Part shown: positions 27,365-40,785 of the stretch, one piece after another | Layout of the letters: each line of letters opens with the position of its first letter | Position numbering within the stretch: the first letter of the stretch is position 1 | Assembly: GCF_900185645.1 (NCBI RefSeq) | Contig: NZ_FYAM01000027.1 | Coordinates: forward strand, 1-64,000 | Source of the DNA: Clostridium sp. BSD9I1 | GTDB lineage: Bacteria; Bacillota; Clostridia; Clostridiales; Clostridiaceae | DNA length: 64,000 bases | Direction of reading: 5' to 3' | Notes under the pieces: model-generated | What the model was told of the DNA's origin: nothing | The model's input: the letters and a program-made list of their open reading frames with translations, nothing else | Databases searched by the model: none | Position numbers and translations under genes: made by a program

Positions 27365-27871
27365 GTGGCAAACAATAGACAGTTAAAAGAAGCTAAAGTA
27401 GCAGAAATAAAAGAAAAATTAGAAAAAGCAGAGAGCGTGATTTTAGCTCAATATCAGGGATTAACAGTAGAAGAAGACACTGAATTAAGAAGCAAGTTAA
27501 GAGAAGCAGGTGTTGAATATAAAGTTTATAAAAACACTTTAACTACTCTAGCAGCTAAAGAATTAGGTTATGAAGGAATGGTAGAATTTCTTCAAGGACC
27601 AATTTCAGTAGCTTTTGGATATGAAGATCCAACTGCACCAGCAAGAGTTCTTAATGACTTTGCTAAAGCTCATAAGAAACTAGAACTAAAGGGTGGATTA
27701 GTTCAAGGAGAAGTATATGATACTGACAAGATTAAACAGCTTGCTGATATACCACCAAGAGAAGTACTTATTGCAAAATTACTTGGAAGCTTCAAAGCTC
27801 CAGTATCAAACTTTGCATATTTACTAAATGCAGTTAAAGAAAAGAAAGAAACTGAGGAAACTCAAGCTTAA
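27365..27871 (+). CDS. rplJ: 50S ribosomal protein L10
   Basis: A 168-residue L10, the base of the L7/L12 stalk. The N-terminal globular rRNA-binding domain (about 1-130) is followed by a helical tail that holds L12 dimers. GTG 27365 follows GAGGAGGTGG. It is preceded by its own promoter and the autoregulatory leader. Confidence 0.97.
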   Translation: MANNRQLKEAKVAEIKEKLEKAESVILAQYQGLTVEEDTELRSKLREAGVEYKVYKNTLTTLAAKELGYEGMVEFLQGPISVAFGYEDPTAPARVLNDFAKAHKKLELKGGLVQGEVYDTDKIKQLADIPPREVLIAKLLGSFKAPVSNFAYLLNAVKEKKETEETQA

Positions 27872-27901
27872 TAATAAGAGAAAATTTGGAGGTGCTTAAT
27901 A

Positions 27902-28270
27902 ATGACAAGAGAAGAAATCATACAGGCTATAAAAGAAATGACTGTTTTAGAATTAAATGAACTAGTAAAGGCATGTGAAGAAGAATTTGGAGTAAGTGCT
28001 GCTGCACCAGTTGCTGTAGCAGGAGTTGCTGGAGCAGGAGCTGCAGCTGCTGAAGAAAAAACTGAATTCGATGTTGTTTTAGCTAACGCAGGATCAGAAA
28101 AAATAAAGGTTATAAAAGCTGTTAGAGAAATAACTGGATTAGGCTTAAAAGAAGCTAAAGAAATAGTTGACGGAGCTCCAAAGACATTAAAGGAAGCTGT
28201 AGCTAAGGACGAAGCTGAAGCAATGAAAGCTAAGCTTGCTGAAGTTGGTGCAACTGTAGAATTAAAGTAA
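27902..28270 (+). CDS. rplL: 50S ribosomal protein L7/L12
   Basis: A 122-residue stalk protein that recruits translation factors. N-terminal dimerisation helices (about 1-35), an Ala/Gly/Val-rich hinge (about 36-52), and a C-terminal domain with [20 protein letters not shown] (near 64-83). It lies 30 nt after rplJ and ends at a strong terminator. Confidence 0.97.
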   Translation: MTREEIIQAIKEMTVLELNELVKACEEEFGVSAAAPVAVAGVAGAGAAAAEEKTEFDVVLANAGSEKIKVIKAVREITGLGLKEAKEIVDGAPKTLKEAVAKDEAEAMKAKLAEVGATVELK

Positions 28271-28287
28271 TTGCTTAAATATAATTC

Positions 28288-28319
28288 AAAAGAGGTACTT
28301 TCTAAGTACCTCTTTTTTT
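28288..28319 (+). terminator. rplJL terminator
   Basis: Perfect stem AAAGAGGTACT / AGTACCTCTTT around a TTCTA loop, followed by a T run. It separates rplL from rpoB. Confidence 0.92.
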
Positions 28320-28346
28320 ATAAGGTATATAATTTTGATAATAGTA

Positions 28347-28378
28347 TTGACATCTTGTTATTGTTATGATAATATAAT
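28347..28378 (+). promoter_or_regulatory. Promoter of rpoBC
   Basis: TTGACA at 28347-28352, with TAATAT at 28370-28375 (spacing 17) or TATAAT at 28373-28378 (spacing 20). A second weaker candidate, TTGAAT (28433) with TATAAT (28458), lies closer to rpoB. The leader is about 160 nt and carries a hairpin near 28483-28510. Confidence 0.6.
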
Positions 28379-28540
28379 AAATTGCATTGATTATACATTA
28401 TAGAATAAATATATTGTATTTATTTTAAAATATTGAATTAAATAAATAAAATTGGTTATAATATTATGATGCAATGCATACAACCCAGAAACACTAGGTG
28501 TTTTTGGTTATTTTTACTTTATGCAAGGGGTGAAATTTTA

Positions 28541-31500
28541 ATGGTACATCCTGTCCAAGTGGGTAAAAGAACAAGAATGAGCTTTTCTAAGCTTAAAGAA
28601 GTTGGCGATATGCCAAATTTAATTGAGGTTCAATTAGATTCCTATCAATGGTTTTTGAAAGAGGGGCTTGAAGAGGTTTTTGATGATATTAATCCTATTC
28701 AAGACTATACAGGAAACCTTAACCTAGAGTTTATAGGTTACAAATTAGACATGGAAAATACAAAGTACTCCGTAGAAGAATGTAAGGAAAGAGACGCTAC
28801 TTATGCAGCACCATTAAAGGTAAGTGTAAGACTTATTAATAAAGAAACTGGTGAAATAAAAGAACAGGAAGTATTTATGGGAGATTTCCCTCTTATGACC
28901 GAACAGGGAACTTTCATAATAAATGGAGCTGAAAGAGTTATCGTAAGTCAGCTGGTTAGGTCACCAGGTGTTTACTATAATGTTGCACTTGATAAGACTG
29001 GTAAGCCGTTATTTTCTGCTACAGTAATTCCAAACAGGGGTGCATGGCTTGAGTATGAGACAGATTCTAATGACGTAATATATGTAAGAATAGACAAAAC
29101 AAGAAAATTGCCTATTTCTATTTTAGCTAGATCAATGGGCTTTGGAACGGATGCTGAGATATTAGATTATTTTGGTGAAGACGAGAGATTGAAGGCTACT
29201 ATAGAAAAAGATAATACAAAAACTAAAGAAGAAGGTTTACTTGAAATATATAAAAGATTAAGACCAGGTGAACCACCAACAGTAGATAGTGCAATATCAT
29301 TGATAGAATCATTGTTTTTTGATGCTAAAAGATATGATTTATCTAGAGTAGGTAGATATAAATTTAACAGAAAGTTATCCTTACATTTAAGAATTACAAA
29401 CCAGGTTGCTGCCGAAGATGTAATAAATCCTATTACAGGAGAAATCCTAGTACAGAAGGGTGAAAAAATCGAGAGAGAAAAAGCTTTAGAGATACAAAAT
29501 TCTGGAGTAAACAGGGTTGATATTCATGTAGATGACAAGGTTGTTAGAGTAATAGGAAATCATTTTGTAGATATACATAAGCTTATAGAGTTTAACATAG
29601 ATGATTTAAATATTAAAGAATTAGTACATTATCCGACTTTAAAAGAAATACTAGATAATTATACTGAAGAATCTAGTATAAAGGATCAAATAAGAAAAAA
29701 CATTCATAGATTGATTCCTAAGCATATAATAAGAGATGATATCTATGCAACTATAAGTTATGAGTTGGGATTGCCTTATGGAATAGGATATACAGATGAT
29801 ATAGACCATCTAGGGAATAGAAGGTTAAGGTCTGTAGGAGAACTATTACAAAATCAATTTAGAATAGGTCTTTCTAGAATGGAAAGAGTTGTAAAAGAAA
29901 GAATGACCATTCAAGATCAGGAATCTATAACTCCACAAGCGCTGATTAATATAAGGCCAGTGGCAGCTTCTATAAAAGAATTTTTTGGAAGTTCGCAGCT
30001 TTCACAGTTCATGGATCAAACAAATCCATTATCAGAACTTACACATAAGAGAAGATTATCAGCATTGGGACCAGGAGGACTTTCAAGAGAAAGAGCAGGT
30101 TTTGAAGTTAGAGACGTTCACCATTCACATTATGGAAGAATGTGCCCTATAGAAACGCCTGAAGGACCTAATATAGGTCTTATAAACTCACTTGCTACGT
30201 ATGCGCGAGTGAATGAATACGGATTTATAGAAGCTCCATATAGAAAAGTTGATAAAAAAGAGTGCAGAGTAACTGACGAAGTTATTTATATAACTGCAGA
30301 CGAAGAAGATCAGTATTTAATAGCTCAGGCTAACGAACCTTTAGATGAAGAAGGAAGATTTATTGATTCTAAGGTAACTGTAAGAGATAAAGAAGATGTA
30401 CTTATAGTTCCTAAGGCAGAAGTAGATTTTATGGATGTATCTCCAAGACAGCTAGTTTCTGTAGCAACTGCTATGATACCATTCCTTGAAAATGATGATG
30501 CCAGCCGTGCGCTTATGGGTTCTAACATGCAGCGTCAGGCAGTACCACTTTTAAAACCTCAGGCACCTGTTGTAGGAACTGGTATAGAATACAAAGCAGC
30601 TGTTGACTCAGGGGTTCTTCCTAAGTCCAGAAATTCAGGAACAGTTATATATGTGAGTGCTAATGAAGTTAAAGTAAAAAGAGATTCAGATGGTGGAGTT
30701 GATACTTATAAACTATTAAAGTTTAAAAGATCTAACCAAGGTACTTGTATCAACCAACGTCCAATTGTAAGTAAAGGTGATAAAGTTGAAAAGGGAACTG
30801 TTCTTGCGGATGGACCATCAACTGATTTAGGAGAAATAGCATTAGGTAAAAATATTAGAATAGGTTTTATAACTTGGGAAGGTTATAACTATGAAGATGC
30901 TATGTTGATTTCAGAGGAACTTGTAAGAGAAGATGTATTTACTTCTATTCATATTGAAGAATATGAGGCAGAATCAAGAGATACAAAACTCGGACCTGAA
31001 GAAATAACAAGAGATATACCTAATGTTGGAGAAGATGCACTTAAGGATATAGATGAAAGAGGAATAATAAGAATAGGTGCAGAAGTAAGGTCAGGGGACA
31101 TACTTGTGGGAAAAGTTACTCCAAAGGGTGAAACTGAATTAACAGCTGAAGAAAGACTTTTAAGAGCTATCTTTGGAGAAAAAGCAAGAGAAGTTAGAGA
31201 TACTTCCTTGAGAGTTCCTCATGGTGAAGCAGGTATAATAGTAGATGTTAAGGTGTTCACAAGAGAAAATGGAGATGAACTTCCACCAGGAGTTAATAAG
31301 CTAGTTAGATGTTATATAGCTCAAAAGAGAAAGATATCTGTTGGAGATAAGATGGCTGGAAGACATGGTAATAAAGGGGTTATATCAAGAGTATTACCAG
31401 AAGAAGATATGCCATTTTTACCAGATGGAAGACCTCTGCAAATATGCTTAAACCCATTAGGCGTTCCTTCACGTATGAATATAGGGCAGGTGCTTGAAGT

Positions 31501-32251
31501 TCATTTAGGATGGGCAGCCAGTGAATTAGGATGGCATATTGCAACTCCTGTATTTGATGGAGCAACTGAATCTGAAATATTAGAATGCCTAACTAAGGCT
31601 GGTTACACTGAGGATGGAAAAACATTATTATATGATGGAAGAACAGGAGAAGCATTCCATAATAGAGTAACTGTTGGATACATGTATATTCTTAAACTTG
31701 CACATTTAGTTGATGATAAAATACATGCTAGATCTACAGGTCCATATTCGTTAGTAACTCAGCAGCCTTTAGGAGGTAAAGCACAGTTCGGTGGACAGAG
31801 ATTTGGAGAAATGGAAGTTTGGGCTCTTGAAGCTTATGGAGCAGCACATACTCTTCAAGAAATATTAACAGTTAAATCTGATGACGTAGTAGGTAGAGTT
31901 AAAACTTATGAGTCAATAGTTAAGGGAGAAAACATTCCGGAACCTGGAGTACCAGAATCATTTAAGGTATTAATAAAAGAATTACAGGCTTTATGTCTGG
32001 ATGTAAAAGTATTAAATGATGATAAGGAAGAAATAAAATTAAGAGAATCTATAGATGATGATCTAGAAGAATTAGATGTTAATATAGAGGGAACTGAGGA
32101 ATTTGCTCCAGGACCACCTGAAGAAGAACTTATAGAAGAACTAAAAGATGACAATATAGATGAAGATATAGACTTAGAGGACTTCGATGATTTACCATTA
32201 GATGAGTTACAAAGCGATTTAGAATTAGGCGATTTTAATGATGAACATTAA
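28541..32251 (+). CDS. rpoB: DNA-directed RNA polymerase subunit beta
   Basis: A 1,236-residue beta subunit. The rifampicin region near residues 480-515 ([20 protein letters not shown], then [10 protein letters not shown]) keeps the usual sensitive residues Asp, His and Ser. Catalytic-domain motifs such as [10 protein letters not shown] and GRHGNKGV are present. The C-terminus carries a long acidic tail (after about 1180) rich in Glu and Asp. I choose ATG 28541, 8 nt after AAGGGGTG; a longer frame from 28466 runs back through the leader hairpin without an SD. Confidence 0.97.
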   Translation: MVHPVQVGKRTRMSFSKLKEVGDMPNLIEVQLDSYQWFLKEGLEEVFDDINPIQDYTGNLNLEFIGYKLDMENTKYSVEECKERDATYAAPLKVSVRLINKETGEIKEQEVFMGDFPLMTEQGTFIINGAERVIVSQLVRSPGVYYNVALDKTGKPLFSATVIPNRGAWLEYETDSNDVIYVRIDKTRKLPISILARSMGFGTDAEILDYFGEDERLKATIEKDNTKTKEEGLLEIYKRLRPGEPPTVDSAISLIESLFFDAKRYDLSRVGRYKFNRKLSLHLRITNQVAAEDVINPITGEILVQKGEKIEREKALEIQNSGVNRVDIHVDDKVVRVIGNHFVDIHKLIEFNIDDLNIKELVHYPTLKEILDNYTEESSIKDQIRKNIHRLIPKHIIRDDIYATISYELGLPYGIGYTDDIDHLGNRRLRSVGELLQNQFRIGLSRMERVVKERMTIQDQESITPQALINIRPVAASIKEFFGSSQLSQFMDQTNPLSELTHKRRLSALGPGGLSRERAGFEVRDVHHSHYGRMCPIETPEGPNIGLINSLATYARVNEYGFIEAPYRKVDKKECRVTDEVIYITADEEDQYLIAQANEPLDEEGRFIDSKVTVRDKEDVLIVPKAEVDFMDVSPRQLVSVATAMIPFLENDDASRALMGSNMQRQAVPLLKPQAPVVGTGIEYKAAVDSGVLPKSRNSGTVIYVSANEVKVKRDSDGGVDTYKLLKFKRSNQGTCINQRPIVSKGDKVEKGTVLADGPSTDLGEIALGKNIRIGFITWEGYNYEDAMLISEELVREDVFTSIHIEEYEAESRDTKLGPEEITRDIPNVGEDALKDIDERGIIRIGAEVRSGDILVGKVTPKGETELTAEERLLRAIFGEKAREVRDTSLRVPHGEAGIIVDVKVFTRENGDELPPGVNKLVRCYIAQKRKISVGDKMAGRHGNKGVISRVLPEEDMPFLPDGRPLQICLNPLGVPSRMNIGQVLEVHLGWAASELGWHIATPVFDGATESEILECLTKAGYTEDGKTLLYDGRTGEAFHNRVTVGYMYILKLAHLVDDKIHARSTGPYSLVTQQPLGGKAQFGGQRFGEMEVWALEAYGAAHTLQEILTVKSDDVVGRVKTYESIVKGENIPEPGVPESFKVLIKELQALCLDVKVLNDDKEEIKLRESIDDDLEELDVNIEGTEEFAPGPPEEELIEELKDDNIDEDIDLEDFDDLPLDELQSDLELGDFNDEH

Positions 32252-32271
32252 TCTGAAGGGAGGATATACCC

Positions 32272-35200
32272 TTGTTTGAATTAAATAATTTTGATGCACT
32301 ACAGATAGGGTTGGCTTCACCTGAGCAAATTAGAGAATGGTCTAGAGGTGAGGTAAAAAAACCAGAAACTATAAACTACAGAACACTTAAGCCTGAGAGA
32401 GATGGATTATTTTGCGAAAGAATATTTGGACCTCAAAAGGATTGGGAATGTCATTGTGGAAAATATAAGAGAGTAAGATATAAAGGTATAGTTTGTGATA
32501 GATGTGGCGTTGAGGTTACTAAATCTAAAGTAAGACGTGAGAGAATGGGGCATATAGAATTAGCAGCCCCTGTATCTCATATCTGGTATTTCAAAGGTAT
32601 CCCATCTCGTATGGGACTAATATTAGATATGTCACCAAGGTCACTAGAAAAAATATTATATTTTGCATCTTATGTAGTACTTGATCCTAAAGAAACTTCA
32701 TTGTTAAGAAAGCAGCTTTTAAATGAAAAAGAATATAGAGAAGCTGTTGATAAATATGGTGAAGAAAGCTTTGAAGCAGGGATGGGAGCAGAATCTATTA
32801 AAAGATTGCTCGCAGAAATAGAGCTAGAAAGTCTTTCTAAAGAGTTAAAAGAAGGATTAAAAACTAGTACTGGACAAAAGAAAGTAAGGATAATAAGAAG
32901 ATTAGAGGTAGTAGAATCATTTAGAAAATCCGGTAATAGACCAGATTGGATGATTATAGATGTTATACCTGTAATTCCACCAGATTTAAGACCTATGGTT
33001 CAGTTAGATGGTGGAAGATTTGCAACTTCTGATTTAAATGATCTTTATAGAAGAGTTATAAATAGAAATAACAGATTAAAGAAGCTACTAGACTTAGGGG
33101 CACCAGACATAATTGTACGTAACGAAAAAAGAATGCTTCAAGAAGCAGTAGATGCTTTAATAGATAATGGAAGAAGAGGAAGACCTGTTACGGGTCCGGG
33201 AAATAGACCGCTTAAATCTCTTTCTGATATGTTAAAGGGTAAACAAGGTAGATTTAGACAAAACTTACTTGGTAAGCGTGTAGATTACTCGGGACGTTCT
33301 GTTATAGTTGTTGGTCCAGAATTAAAAATGTACCAATGTGGTTTGCCTAGGGAAATGGCTTTAGAGTTATTTAAGCCATTTGTAATGAAAAAGCTTGTAG
33401 AAGGCGCGCTAGCACATAATATAAAAAGTGCAAAAAGAATGGTAGAAAGAGTTCAACCTCAAGTTTGGGATGTACTAGAAGAAGCTATATCAGACCATCC
33501 TGTACTTTTAAATCGTGCTCCTACGCTACACAGACTTGGGATACAGGCGTTCCAACCAGTATTAGTTGAAGGTAGAGCTATAAAGTTACATCCTTTAGTT
33601 TGTACTGCATATAATGCTGACTTTGACGGGGACCAGATGGCTGTTCACGTTCCGCTATCTGTAGAAGCTCAGTCAGAAGCTAGATTTTTGATGCTTGCAG
33701 CACATAACATATTAAAACCTTCTGATGGTAAGCCAGTTGTAGTTCCAACACAGGATATGGTTTTAGGATCATATTATCTAACTTTAGATAAAGATGGTGT
33801 AAATGGAGAAGGAAAAGCATTTTCATCACAAGATGAAGTTATTATGGCCTATGAAGTAGGTGCTATAGATATACATGCTAAAATAAAGGTTAGAATGTAT
33901 AAAGAGGAAAATGGAGTAGTAGAATCAGGAATTATTGAAACTACGCCAGGTAAATTAATATTTAATGAAGCTATTCCTCAAGACTTAGGTTTTGTAGACA
34001 GAAGTATTCTTGAGAATAAGTTTAAATTAGAAGTAGAATTTTTAGTTAATAAATCTTCTTTAGGAAAAGTAATTAATAAGTGCTATCTGAAGCATGGTCC
34101 AACTAAAACATCTGTAATGTTAGATAAAATAAAGGCAAAGGGATATCATTATTCAACTATAGGAGCTATTACAGTTGCTACAGCAGATATGGTTGTGCCT
34201 GAGTCCAAAAAGACTTTGCTAGCAGAAGCAGATGAAGTAGTTAATAAAATAGAAAAGCAGTATAGAAGAGGATTTATATCTGAAGATGAAAGATATGAAA
34301 GAGTTATAGAAAAATGGACTAAAACTACAGATGAAATAGCAGACGCGCTTATGTCGAATCTAGATAAGTTTAATCCTATATTCATGATGGCAGATTCTGG
34401 GGCCAGAGGTTCTAAGAGTCAGATAAAACAGCTTGCAGGAATGAGAGGACTTATGGCTAATCCATCTGGTAAAATCATTGAATTACCTATAAGATCTTCA
34501 TTTAGAGAAGGATTAGATGTACTTGAGTACTTTATTTCTACACATGGTGCTAGAAAAGGTAATGCAGATACAGCATTAAAAACGGCTGACTCAGGTTATC
34601 TTACCAGAAGACTTGTTGACGTTAGTCAGGATGTTATAGTAAGAGAAGAAGATTGTGGAACTACTGAATCATATGAAGTTTCAGAAATTAAAGAAGGTAA
34701 TGAAATAATTGAAAGTATTTCAGAAAGACTTACTGGAAGATATGCAGGGGAAGACATAGTTGATCCTAACACAGGAGAGGTTTATGCATATAGGGATTCT
34801 TATATGGATACTAAAGTTGCCGATAGAATTGAAAATGCAGGCATTAAAAAGGTTAGAATAAGATCAGTCTTTACTTGTAAATCCAAACATGGAGTTTGTG
34901 CTAAGTGTTACGGAATGAATATGGCAACTGCTGAAAAAATAAATATTGGAGAAGCAGTTGGTATAGTAGCAGCTCAAAGTATAGGTGAGCCTGGAACTCA
35001 GCTTACAATGAGAACTTTCCACACTGGTGGGGTTGCTGGATCTGATATAACACAAGGTCTTCCAAGAGTTGAGGAATTATTTGAGGCTAGAAAACCAAAA
35101 GGATTAGCTATTGTTACAGAAATTTCTGGTACTGTAAGAATTGAGGAAACAAAGAAAAAGAGAACAGTAGTAGTTGTAAATGAATCTGGAGAAGAAATGA

Positions 35201-35823
35201 GCTATGATATTCCTTTTGGTTCAAGATTAAAAGTAGCAAATGGTGATGTAATAAGTGCAGGAGATGAAATTACAGAGGGTTCTGTAAATCCGCATGATAT
35301 AATAAGAATTAAGGGTGTTAAGGGAGTTAAGAACTATCTATTATCTGAAGTGCAAAAGGTCTATAGACTACAAGGTGTTGATATAAATGATAAGCATCTT
35401 GAAGTAGTAGTAAGACAAATGACACGTAAGGTTAAAATAGAAGATTCAGGTGATACTGAGTTATTACCAGGAACAATGATTGACATTTTTGATTTTAATG
35501 AAGAAAATGAAAGAGTTGAAGCCTTAGGAGGGCAGCCTGCATTAGGAAGAATTGCTCTCTTAGGAATTACAAAGGCATCACTTGCTACAGAATCATTCTT
35601 GTCAGCAGCGTCCTTCCAAGAAACAACTAGAGTATTAACTGATGCTGCTATAAAAGGGAAAATAGATCCTTTACTAGGATTGAAAGAGAATGTAATTATA
35701 GGTAAATTGATTCCAGCAGGTACTGGAATGACAAGATATAGATCAGTTAAGCTTAGTACAGATAAGGAGTCAGAAGGGTTAGAACAGAATGCTGACGAAT
35801 TAACAAATGAAATAAAAGCTTAG
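32272..35823 (+). CDS. rpoC: DNA-directed RNA polymerase subunit beta'
   Basis: A 1,183-residue beta' subunit. The N-terminal zinc ribbon is CHCGKYKRV...CDRCG (about 60-78), and the catalytic magnesium loop NADFDGDQM lies near 447-455. A second zinc site (CGTTE, then [13 protein letters not shown]) lies near 790-880. Start is TTG 32272, 8 nt after AAGGGAGG and 20 nt after rpoB. The C-terminal insertions seen in E. coli are absent, as in other Firmicutes. Confidence 0.97.
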   Translation: MFELNNFDALQIGLASPEQIREWSRGEVKKPETINYRTLKPERDGLFCERIFGPQKDWECHCGKYKRVRYKGIVCDRCGVEVTKSKVRRERMGHIELAAPVSHIWYFKGIPSRMGLILDMSPRSLEKILYFASYVVLDPKETSLLRKQLLNEKEYREAVDKYGEESFEAGMGAESIKRLLAEIELESLSKELKEGLKTSTGQKKVRIIRRLEVVESFRKSGNRPDWMIIDVIPVIPPDLRPMVQLDGGRFATSDLNDLYRRVINRNNRLKKLLDLGAPDIIVRNEKRMLQEAVDALIDNGRRGRPVTGPGNRPLKSLSDMLKGKQGRFRQNLLGKRVDYSGRSVIVVGPELKMYQCGLPREMALELFKPFVMKKLVEGALAHNIKSAKRMVERVQPQVWDVLEEAISDHPVLLNRAPTLHRLGIQAFQPVLVEGRAIKLHPLVCTAYNADFDGDQMAVHVPLSVEAQSEARFLMLAAHNILKPSDGKPVVVPTQDMVLGSYYLTLDKDGVNGEGKAFSSQDEVIMAYEVGAIDIHAKIKVRMYKEENGVVESGIIETTPGKLIFNEAIPQDLGFVDRSILENKFKLEVEFLVNKSSLGKVINKCYLKHGPTKTSVMLDKIKAKGYHYSTIGAITVATADMVVPESKKTLLAEADEVVNKIEKQYRRGFISEDERYERVIEKWTKTTDEIADALMSNLDKFNPIFMMADSGARGSKSQIKQLAGMRGLMANPSGKIIELPIRSSFREGLDVLEYFISTHGARKGNADTALKTADSGYLTRRLVDVSQDVIVREEDCGTTESYEVSEIKEGNEIIESISERLTGRYAGEDIVDPNTGEVYAYRDSYMDTKVADRIENAGIKKVRIRSVFTCKSKHGVCAKCYGMNMATAEKINIGEAVGIVAAQSIGEPGTQLTMRTFHTGGVAGSDITQGLPRVEELFEARKPKGLAIVTEISGTVRIEETKKKRTVVVVNESGEEMSYDIPFGSRLKVANGDVISAGDEITEGSVNPHDIIRIKGVKGVKNYLLSEVQKVYRLQGVDINDKHLEVVVRQMTRKVKIEDSGDTELLPGTMIDIFDFNEENERVEALGGQPALGRIALLGITKASLATESFLSAASFQETTRVLTDAAIKGKIDPLLGLKENVIIGKLIPAGTGMTRYRSVKLSTDKESEGLEQNADELTNEIKA

Positions 35824-35834
35824 CATGAATTATG

Positions 35835-35863
35835 TTGACAGGATTAAATTAAGGTGATAAAAT
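35835..35863 (+). promoter_or_regulatory. Promoter of the L7Ae-rpsL-rpsG-fusA-tuf operon
   Basis: TTGACA at 35835-35840 and TAAAAT at 35858-35863, spacing 17, with a TG extension at 35855. It lies only 12 nt after the rpoC stop and gives the str operon its own start. A perfect 11-bp hairpin (35884-35894 with 35902-35912) follows in the leader, without a T run. Confidence 0.75.
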
Positions 35864-35938
35864 ACACCTGTATGCTTACAAAGAAGAGGTAAAGATACAA
35901 GCTTTACCTCTTGTAATATGTCAAAAGGGGGATTAAGA

Positions 35939-36181
35939 ATGATCGACAGGCTTAAAGGCAAAAAAGTTGTCGGTTTTAAGCAATCTTTGAGAGCTATTAA
36001 AAGTGGAACTGGCAAAAAGGTATATATTGCTAAAGATGCTGATAATAAGTTAGTAGAAGAAGTTAAAATTGCTGCTCAGTATAATTCCCTTGATATAGTA
36101 TACATTGACACTATGAAAGAACTTGGAAAGCTGTGTGGCATAGAAGTTGGAGCAGCCACAGCAGTTATACTAAATGAATAG
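35939..36181 (+). CDS. L7Ae/L30e-family RNA-binding protein (YbxF-like)
   Basis: An 80-residue member of the L7Ae/L30e/S12e family. The RNA-contacting segment (KGKKVVGFKQSLRAIKSG) and the GVEVGAATAVI-like C-terminus (GIEVGAATAV) are typical. Bacillus homologues bind K-turn RNAs; whether this one is ribosomal is unclear. ATG 35939 is 7 nt after GGGGG. A longer frame from 35918 would read through that SD. First gene of the str operon, 60 nt before rpsL. Confidence 0.9.
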   Translation: MIDRLKGKKVVGFKQSLRAIKSGTGKKVYIAKDADNKLVEEVKIAAQYNSLDIVYIDTMKELGKLCGIEVGAATAVILNE

Positions 36182-36241
36182 TTGCTGATTCTTAAATTTA
36201 ATTTATAGAATTTTAGTCGAATACATTGAGGAGGTGTAATA

Positions 36242-36619
36242 ATGCCAACTATTAACCAATTAGTAAGAAAAGGTAGAAAAGCGGTAGAAACTAAGTCAAC
36301 AGCACCAGCATTAAAGCAATGCCCACAAAAAAGAGGAGTGTGTACTGTAGTTAAGACTACTACTCCAAAGAAGCCTAACTCAGCATTAAGAAAAGTTGCG
36401 AGAATTAGACTTACAAATGGATATGAAGTTACTGGATACATTCCAGGTATAGGACACAACTTACAGGAACACAGTGTTGTTCTTATAAGAGGCGGAAGAG
36501 TTAAAGATCTTCCAGGTGTGAGATATCACATCGTTAGAGGAGCACTTGACTCAGCTGGAGTTGCAAACAGACTTCAAAGCAGATCAAAGTATGGTGCTAA
36601 GAGACCAAAACAAAAATAA
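36242..36619 (+). CDS. rpsL: 30S ribosomal protein S12
   Basis: A 125-residue S12, the decoding-centre protein. Lys43 (in TPKKPNS) and the Lys in RVKDLPG near 88 are the wild-type residues, so no streptomycin-resistance change is seen. ATG 36242 follows GAGGAGGTG. A 141-nt structured spacer separates it from rpsG. Confidence 0.97.
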   Translation: MPTINQLVRKGRKAVETKSTAPALKQCPQKRGVCTVVKTTTPKKPNSALRKVARIRLTNGYEVTGYIPGIGHNLQEHSVVLIRGGRVKDLPGVRYHIVRGALDSAGVANRLQSRSKYGAKRPKQK

Positions 36620-36624
36620 TCTAA

Positions 36625-37231
<607 letters not shown>

Positions 37232-37323
37232 TATTAAAATAAAACTGTTTTGGTATATTACCAAGGCAGTTTTCTCAAATTTTAAAATTGATTTCGTTAG
37301 CAAAAACGAGAGGAGGAAATACA

Positions 37324-39387
37324 GTGGCAAGACAGTTTCCATTAGAAAGATTTCGTAATATAGGAATAATGGCTCACATAGATGCAGGAAAAACTACAAC
37401 TACAGAGCGTATATTATTCTATACTGGTAAAACTCATAAGATAGGTGAAGTACATGAAGGTGGAGCTACCATGGACTGGATGGTTCAGGAGCAGGAGAGA
37501 GGTATAACAATAACATCTGCTGCTACAACATGTATGTGGAAAGATCATGTTATAAACATAATAGACACACCAGGACACGTAGATTTTACCGTTGAAGTTG
37601 AAAGATCACTAAGAGTACTTGACGGAGCTGTTACAGTTCTTACTGCAAAGGGTGGAGTTGAACCACAGACTGAAACAGTATGGAGACAGGCAGACAAGTA
37701 TAAAGTTCCAAGAATGGCTTATGTTAATAAGATGGATATAATAGGAGCCGATTTCTTTAGAGTTGTAAACATGATGAGGGATAGACTTCATGCAAATGCA
37801 GTTCCAATTCAGCTTCCAATAGGAAAAGAAGATTACTTCAAAGGATTTGTTGACCTAATAACTCAAGAAGCTCATATATATGAAGATGATCTTGGAACAG
37901 TTATGGACACAAGTGCAGTTCCAGAAGATATGAAGGACTTAGTTGAAGAATACAGAGCTGCAATGGTAGAAGCTATAGTAGAAGTTGATGAAGAATTAAT
38001 GATGAAGTATTTAGAAGGCGAAGAAATAACAGTTGATGAATTAAATGATGCTTTAAGAAAAGGTGTTATAGCTAATAAGATAGTTCCAGTTATTTGTGGT
38101 TCCTCTTATAAAAACAAAGGCGTTCAGCCGATGATAGATGCTATAGTTAAATACATGCCTTCACCAGTAGACATTCCTGCAATAATGGGTCATGATGAAG
38201 ATACTGGAGAACAAATGGAAAGACATGCATCTGATGAAGAGCCAATGTCTACATTAGCATTTAAAATAGCTACTGATCCATTCATTGGTAAGCTAGCATT
38301 CGTTAGAGTTTATTCAGGTGTAATGACAAGTGGTACATATGTATATAACTCTACAAAAGGTAAAAAAGAAAGAGTTGGTAGATTAGTTAGAATGCACGCT
38401 AATCATAGAGAAGAAGTTGAAGAATTACGTGCAGGAGATCTTGGTGCAGTAGTAGGATTAAAAGATACTACAACTGGAGACACTCTATGTGATGAAAAAA
38501 ATCCAATCATTCTTGAAAAGATGGAATTCCCAGAACCAGTTATATCTGTAGCTATAGAGCCAAAGTCAAAAGCTGGTCAGGAAAAAATGGGTATAGCTTT
38601 ATCAAAGCTTGCAGAAGAAGATCCAACATTTAGAACATTTACAGATCAGGAAACAGGTCAGACAATTATTCAAGGTATGGGAGAACTTCATCTAGAAATA
38701 ATTGTTGATAGACTTCAAAGAGAATTTAAAGTTGAGTGTAACGTAGGTGCTCCTCAGGTTGCTTATAAAGAAACTATTAGAAAAGCTGTTAAAGCAGAAG
38801 GTAAGTTTGTAAGACAGTCTGGTGGACGTGGACAATACGGACATTGTTGGATTGAATTGATACCATCAGAAGGAGAATACGTGTTTGAAAATGCTATTGT
38901 TGGGGGATCTATTCCAAAGGAATTTATATCTCCTATTGATAATGGTATAAGAGAAGCTTCAAGAACTGGTATAATTGCAGGATATGAAGTTCTTAACTTT
39001 AAGGTTAGATTATTCGATGGTTCATACCATGATGTTGACTCCTCTGAAATGGCGTTTAAGATTGCTGGTTCTATGGCATTCAAGAATGCAATGGCAAAGG
39101 CAGATCCAGTATTGCTTGAACCTATGATGAAGGTTGAAGTAACTGTTCCTGAAGATTATATGGGAGATGTAATTGGTGACATTAACTCCAGAAGAGGTAG
39201 AATCGAAGGTATGGAAGCGGATAATGGGGCACAAATTATTAGATCATTTGTACCACTTTCCGAAATGTTTGGATATGCAACTACTTTAAGATCAAAAACA
39301 CAGGGTAGAGGAGTTTACTCAATGACATTTGATCATTTTGAAGAAGTTCCAAAGAGTATACAAGAACAAATATCAACATCAAAATAA
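37324..39387 (+). CDS. fusA: Elongation factor G
   Basis: A 687-residue EF-G, the translocase of protein synthesis. G1 AHIDAGKT is at 17-24, switch I has [10 protein letters not shown], then DTPGH near 82 and NKMD near 136; domains II-V follow. GTG 37324 is 5 nt after GAGGAGGAAA; a longer frame from 37288 includes this SD and is rejected. This is the canonical EF-G, in contrast to the divergent paralogue at 700. The second tuf copy follows by 28 nt. Confidence 0.98.
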   Translation: MARQFPLERFRNIGIMAHIDAGKTTTTERILFYTGKTHKIGEVHEGGATMDWMVQEQERGITITSAATTCMWKDHVINIIDTPGHVDFTVEVERSLRVLDGAVTVLTAKGGVEPQTETVWRQADKYKVPRMAYVNKMDIIGADFFRVVNMMRDRLHANAVPIQLPIGKEDYFKGFVDLITQEAHIYEDDLGTVMDTSAVPEDMKDLVEEYRAAMVEAIVEVDEELMMKYLEGEEITVDELNDALRKGVIANKIVPVICGSSYKNKGVQPMIDAIVKYMPSPVDIPAIMGHDEDTGEQMERHASDEEPMSTLAFKIATDPFIGKLAFVRVYSGVMTSGTYVYNSTKGKKERVGRLVRMHANHREEVEELRAGDLGAVVGLKDTTTGDTLCDEKNPIILEKMEFPEPVISVAIEPKSKAGQEKMGIALSKLAEEDPTFRTFTDQETGQTIIQGMGELHLEIIVDRLQREFKVECNVGAPQVAYKETIRKAVKAEGKFVRQSGGRGQYGHCWIELIPSEGEYVFENAIVGGSIPKEFISPIDNGIREASRTGIIAGYEVLNFKVRLFDGSYHDVDSSEMAFKIAGSMAFKNAMAKADPVLLEPMMKVEVTVPEDYMGDVIGDINSRRGRIEGMEADNGAQIIRSFVPLSEMFGYATTLRSKTQGRGVYSMTFDHFEEVPKSIQEQISTSK

Positions 39388-40616
39388 TTGTTTAACATAA
39401 AGGAGGAAATAAAAAATGGCAAAGGCAAAATTTGAAAGAAACAAACCCCATGTAAACATAGGAACAATAGGTCACGTAGACCATGGTAAGACAACATTAA
39501 CAGCAGCAATAACAACAGTATTATCAAAAAAGGGATTTGCTGAAGCGTTTGACTATGCATCAATAGATAAGGCACCAGAAGAAAGAGAAAGAGGAATTAC
39601 AATCAACACAGCACACGTTGAATATCAGACAGAAAACAGACACTATGCACACGTTGATTGTCCAGGACATGCTGACTATGTTAAGAACATGATAACAGGG
39701 GCAGCACAGATGGATGGAGCTATCTTAGTTGTAAGTGCAGCAGATGGTCCAATGCCACAGACAAGAGAACACATACTACTAGCTTCCAGAGTTGGAGTTG
39801 AAAAAATAGTAGTATTCTTAAACAAAGCAGATATGGTAGATGATCCAGAATTAATCGAATTAGTTGAAATGGAAATAAGAGAATTATTAAGTGAATACGG
39901 ATTCGATGGAGACGAAGCACCAATCGTAGTAGGATCAGCACTACAAGCATTAGAAAACCCAACAGATGAAGAAAAGACAAAACCAATAATGGACTTAATG
40001 GCAGCAGTAGATGAATATATCCCAACTCCAGAAAGAGCAACTGACAAACCATTCTTAATGCCAGTAGAAGATATCTTCACAATCACTGGAAGAGGAACAG
40101 TTGCAACAGGAAGAGTTGAATCAGGAATATTAAAAGTAGCTGATGAAGTAGAAGTAGTAGGATTAACTGAAGAAAAGAGAAAGACAGTAGTAACAGGAAT
40201 AGAAATGTTCAGAAAGTTACTTGATTCAGCAATGGCAGGAGACAACATTGGAGCATTATTAAGAGGAGTACAGAGAGATGACATCGAAAGAGGTCAAGTA
40301 TTAGCAGCACCAAATTCTGTACACCCACACAAGAAATTCGTAGGTCAAGTATACGTATTAAAGAAAGAAGAAGGCGGAAGACACACACCATTCTTCGACG
40401 GATATAGACCACAGTTCTATTTCAGAACAACAGACGTTACAGGATCAATCAAATTACCAGATGGAATGGAAATGGTAATGCCTGGAGACCACATAGACAT
40501 GAAAGTTGAATTAATCACTCCAATAGCTATGGATGAAGGATTAAGATTCGCTATCAGAGAAGGTGGAAGAACAGTAGGTTCAGGTGTTGTTACTACAATA
40601 GAAGAATAATAAAAAA
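39381..40616 (+). repeat. tuf direct repeat, copy 2
   Basis: A near-identical copy of 23516-24751 in the same orientation, 15,865 nt downstream. The repeat starts inside the fusA stop-codon region, at its last codons, and ends 7 nt after the tuf stop. The only difference I noted is C at 39448. Confidence 0.92.
39416..40609 (+). CDS. tufB: Elongation factor Tu, copy 2
   Basis: A 397-residue EF-Tu, identical in protein sequence to the copy at 23551. This one is in the classical str-operon place after fusA, so it is probably the ancestral locus. The SD AAAGGAGG lies just after the fusA stop. A terminator follows at 40666. Confidence 0.98.
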   Translation: MAKAKFERNKPHVNIGTIGHVDHGKTTLTAAITTVLSKKGFAEAFDYASIDKAPEERERGITINTAHVEYQTENRHYAHVDCPGHADYVKNMITGAAQMDGAILVVSAADGPMPQTREHILLASRVGVEKIVVFLNKADMVDDPELIELVEMEIRELLSEYGFDGDEAPIVVGSALQALENPTDEEKTKPIMDLMAAVDEYIPTPERATDKPFLMPVEDIFTITGRGTVATGRVESGILKVADEVEVVGLTEEKRKTVVTGIEMFRKLLDSAMAGDNIGALLRGVQRDDIERGQVLAAPNSVHPHKKFVGQVYVLKKEEGGRHTPFFDGYRPQFYFRTTDVTGSIKLPDGMEMVMPGDHIDMKVELITPIAMDEGLRFAIREGGRTVGSGVVTTIEE

Positions 40617-40665
40617 ATTGTTGAAAATTTTCAAATCAAGGTATATACTTTAGCTATGCATAGCA

Positions 40666-40696
40666 AAAGAAGAGTGTTTTACACTCTTCTTTTTTA
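40666..40696 (+). terminator. str operon terminator
   Basis: Stem AAAAGAAGAGTGT / ACACTCTTCTTTT around a TTT loop, ending in a T run. It closes the rpsL-rpsG-fusA-tuf transcript before the S10 operon. Confidence 0.92.
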
Positions 40697-40750
40697 TAAA
40701 GTGTAGATATATAACATATATTAGGCTGTTAGATAAAATAAAAAAAATAC

Positions 40751-40779
40751 TTGTCAACTTTAAAGAAATAGTGTATACT
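40751..40779 (+). promoter_or_regulatory. S10 operon promoter
   Basis: TTGTCA at 40751-40756 and TATACT at 40774-40779, spacing 17. No other clear promoter is visible until the rplM region, so it may drive the whole S10-spc-alpha cluster. Confidence 0.75.
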
Positions 40780-40785
40780 ATAGAA

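Noticed and set aside
28466-28540. N-terminal extension of RpoB from ATG 28466
   Set aside because: It reads through a leader hairpin, has no SD, and adds residues that the family lacks; ATG 28541 has a good SD.
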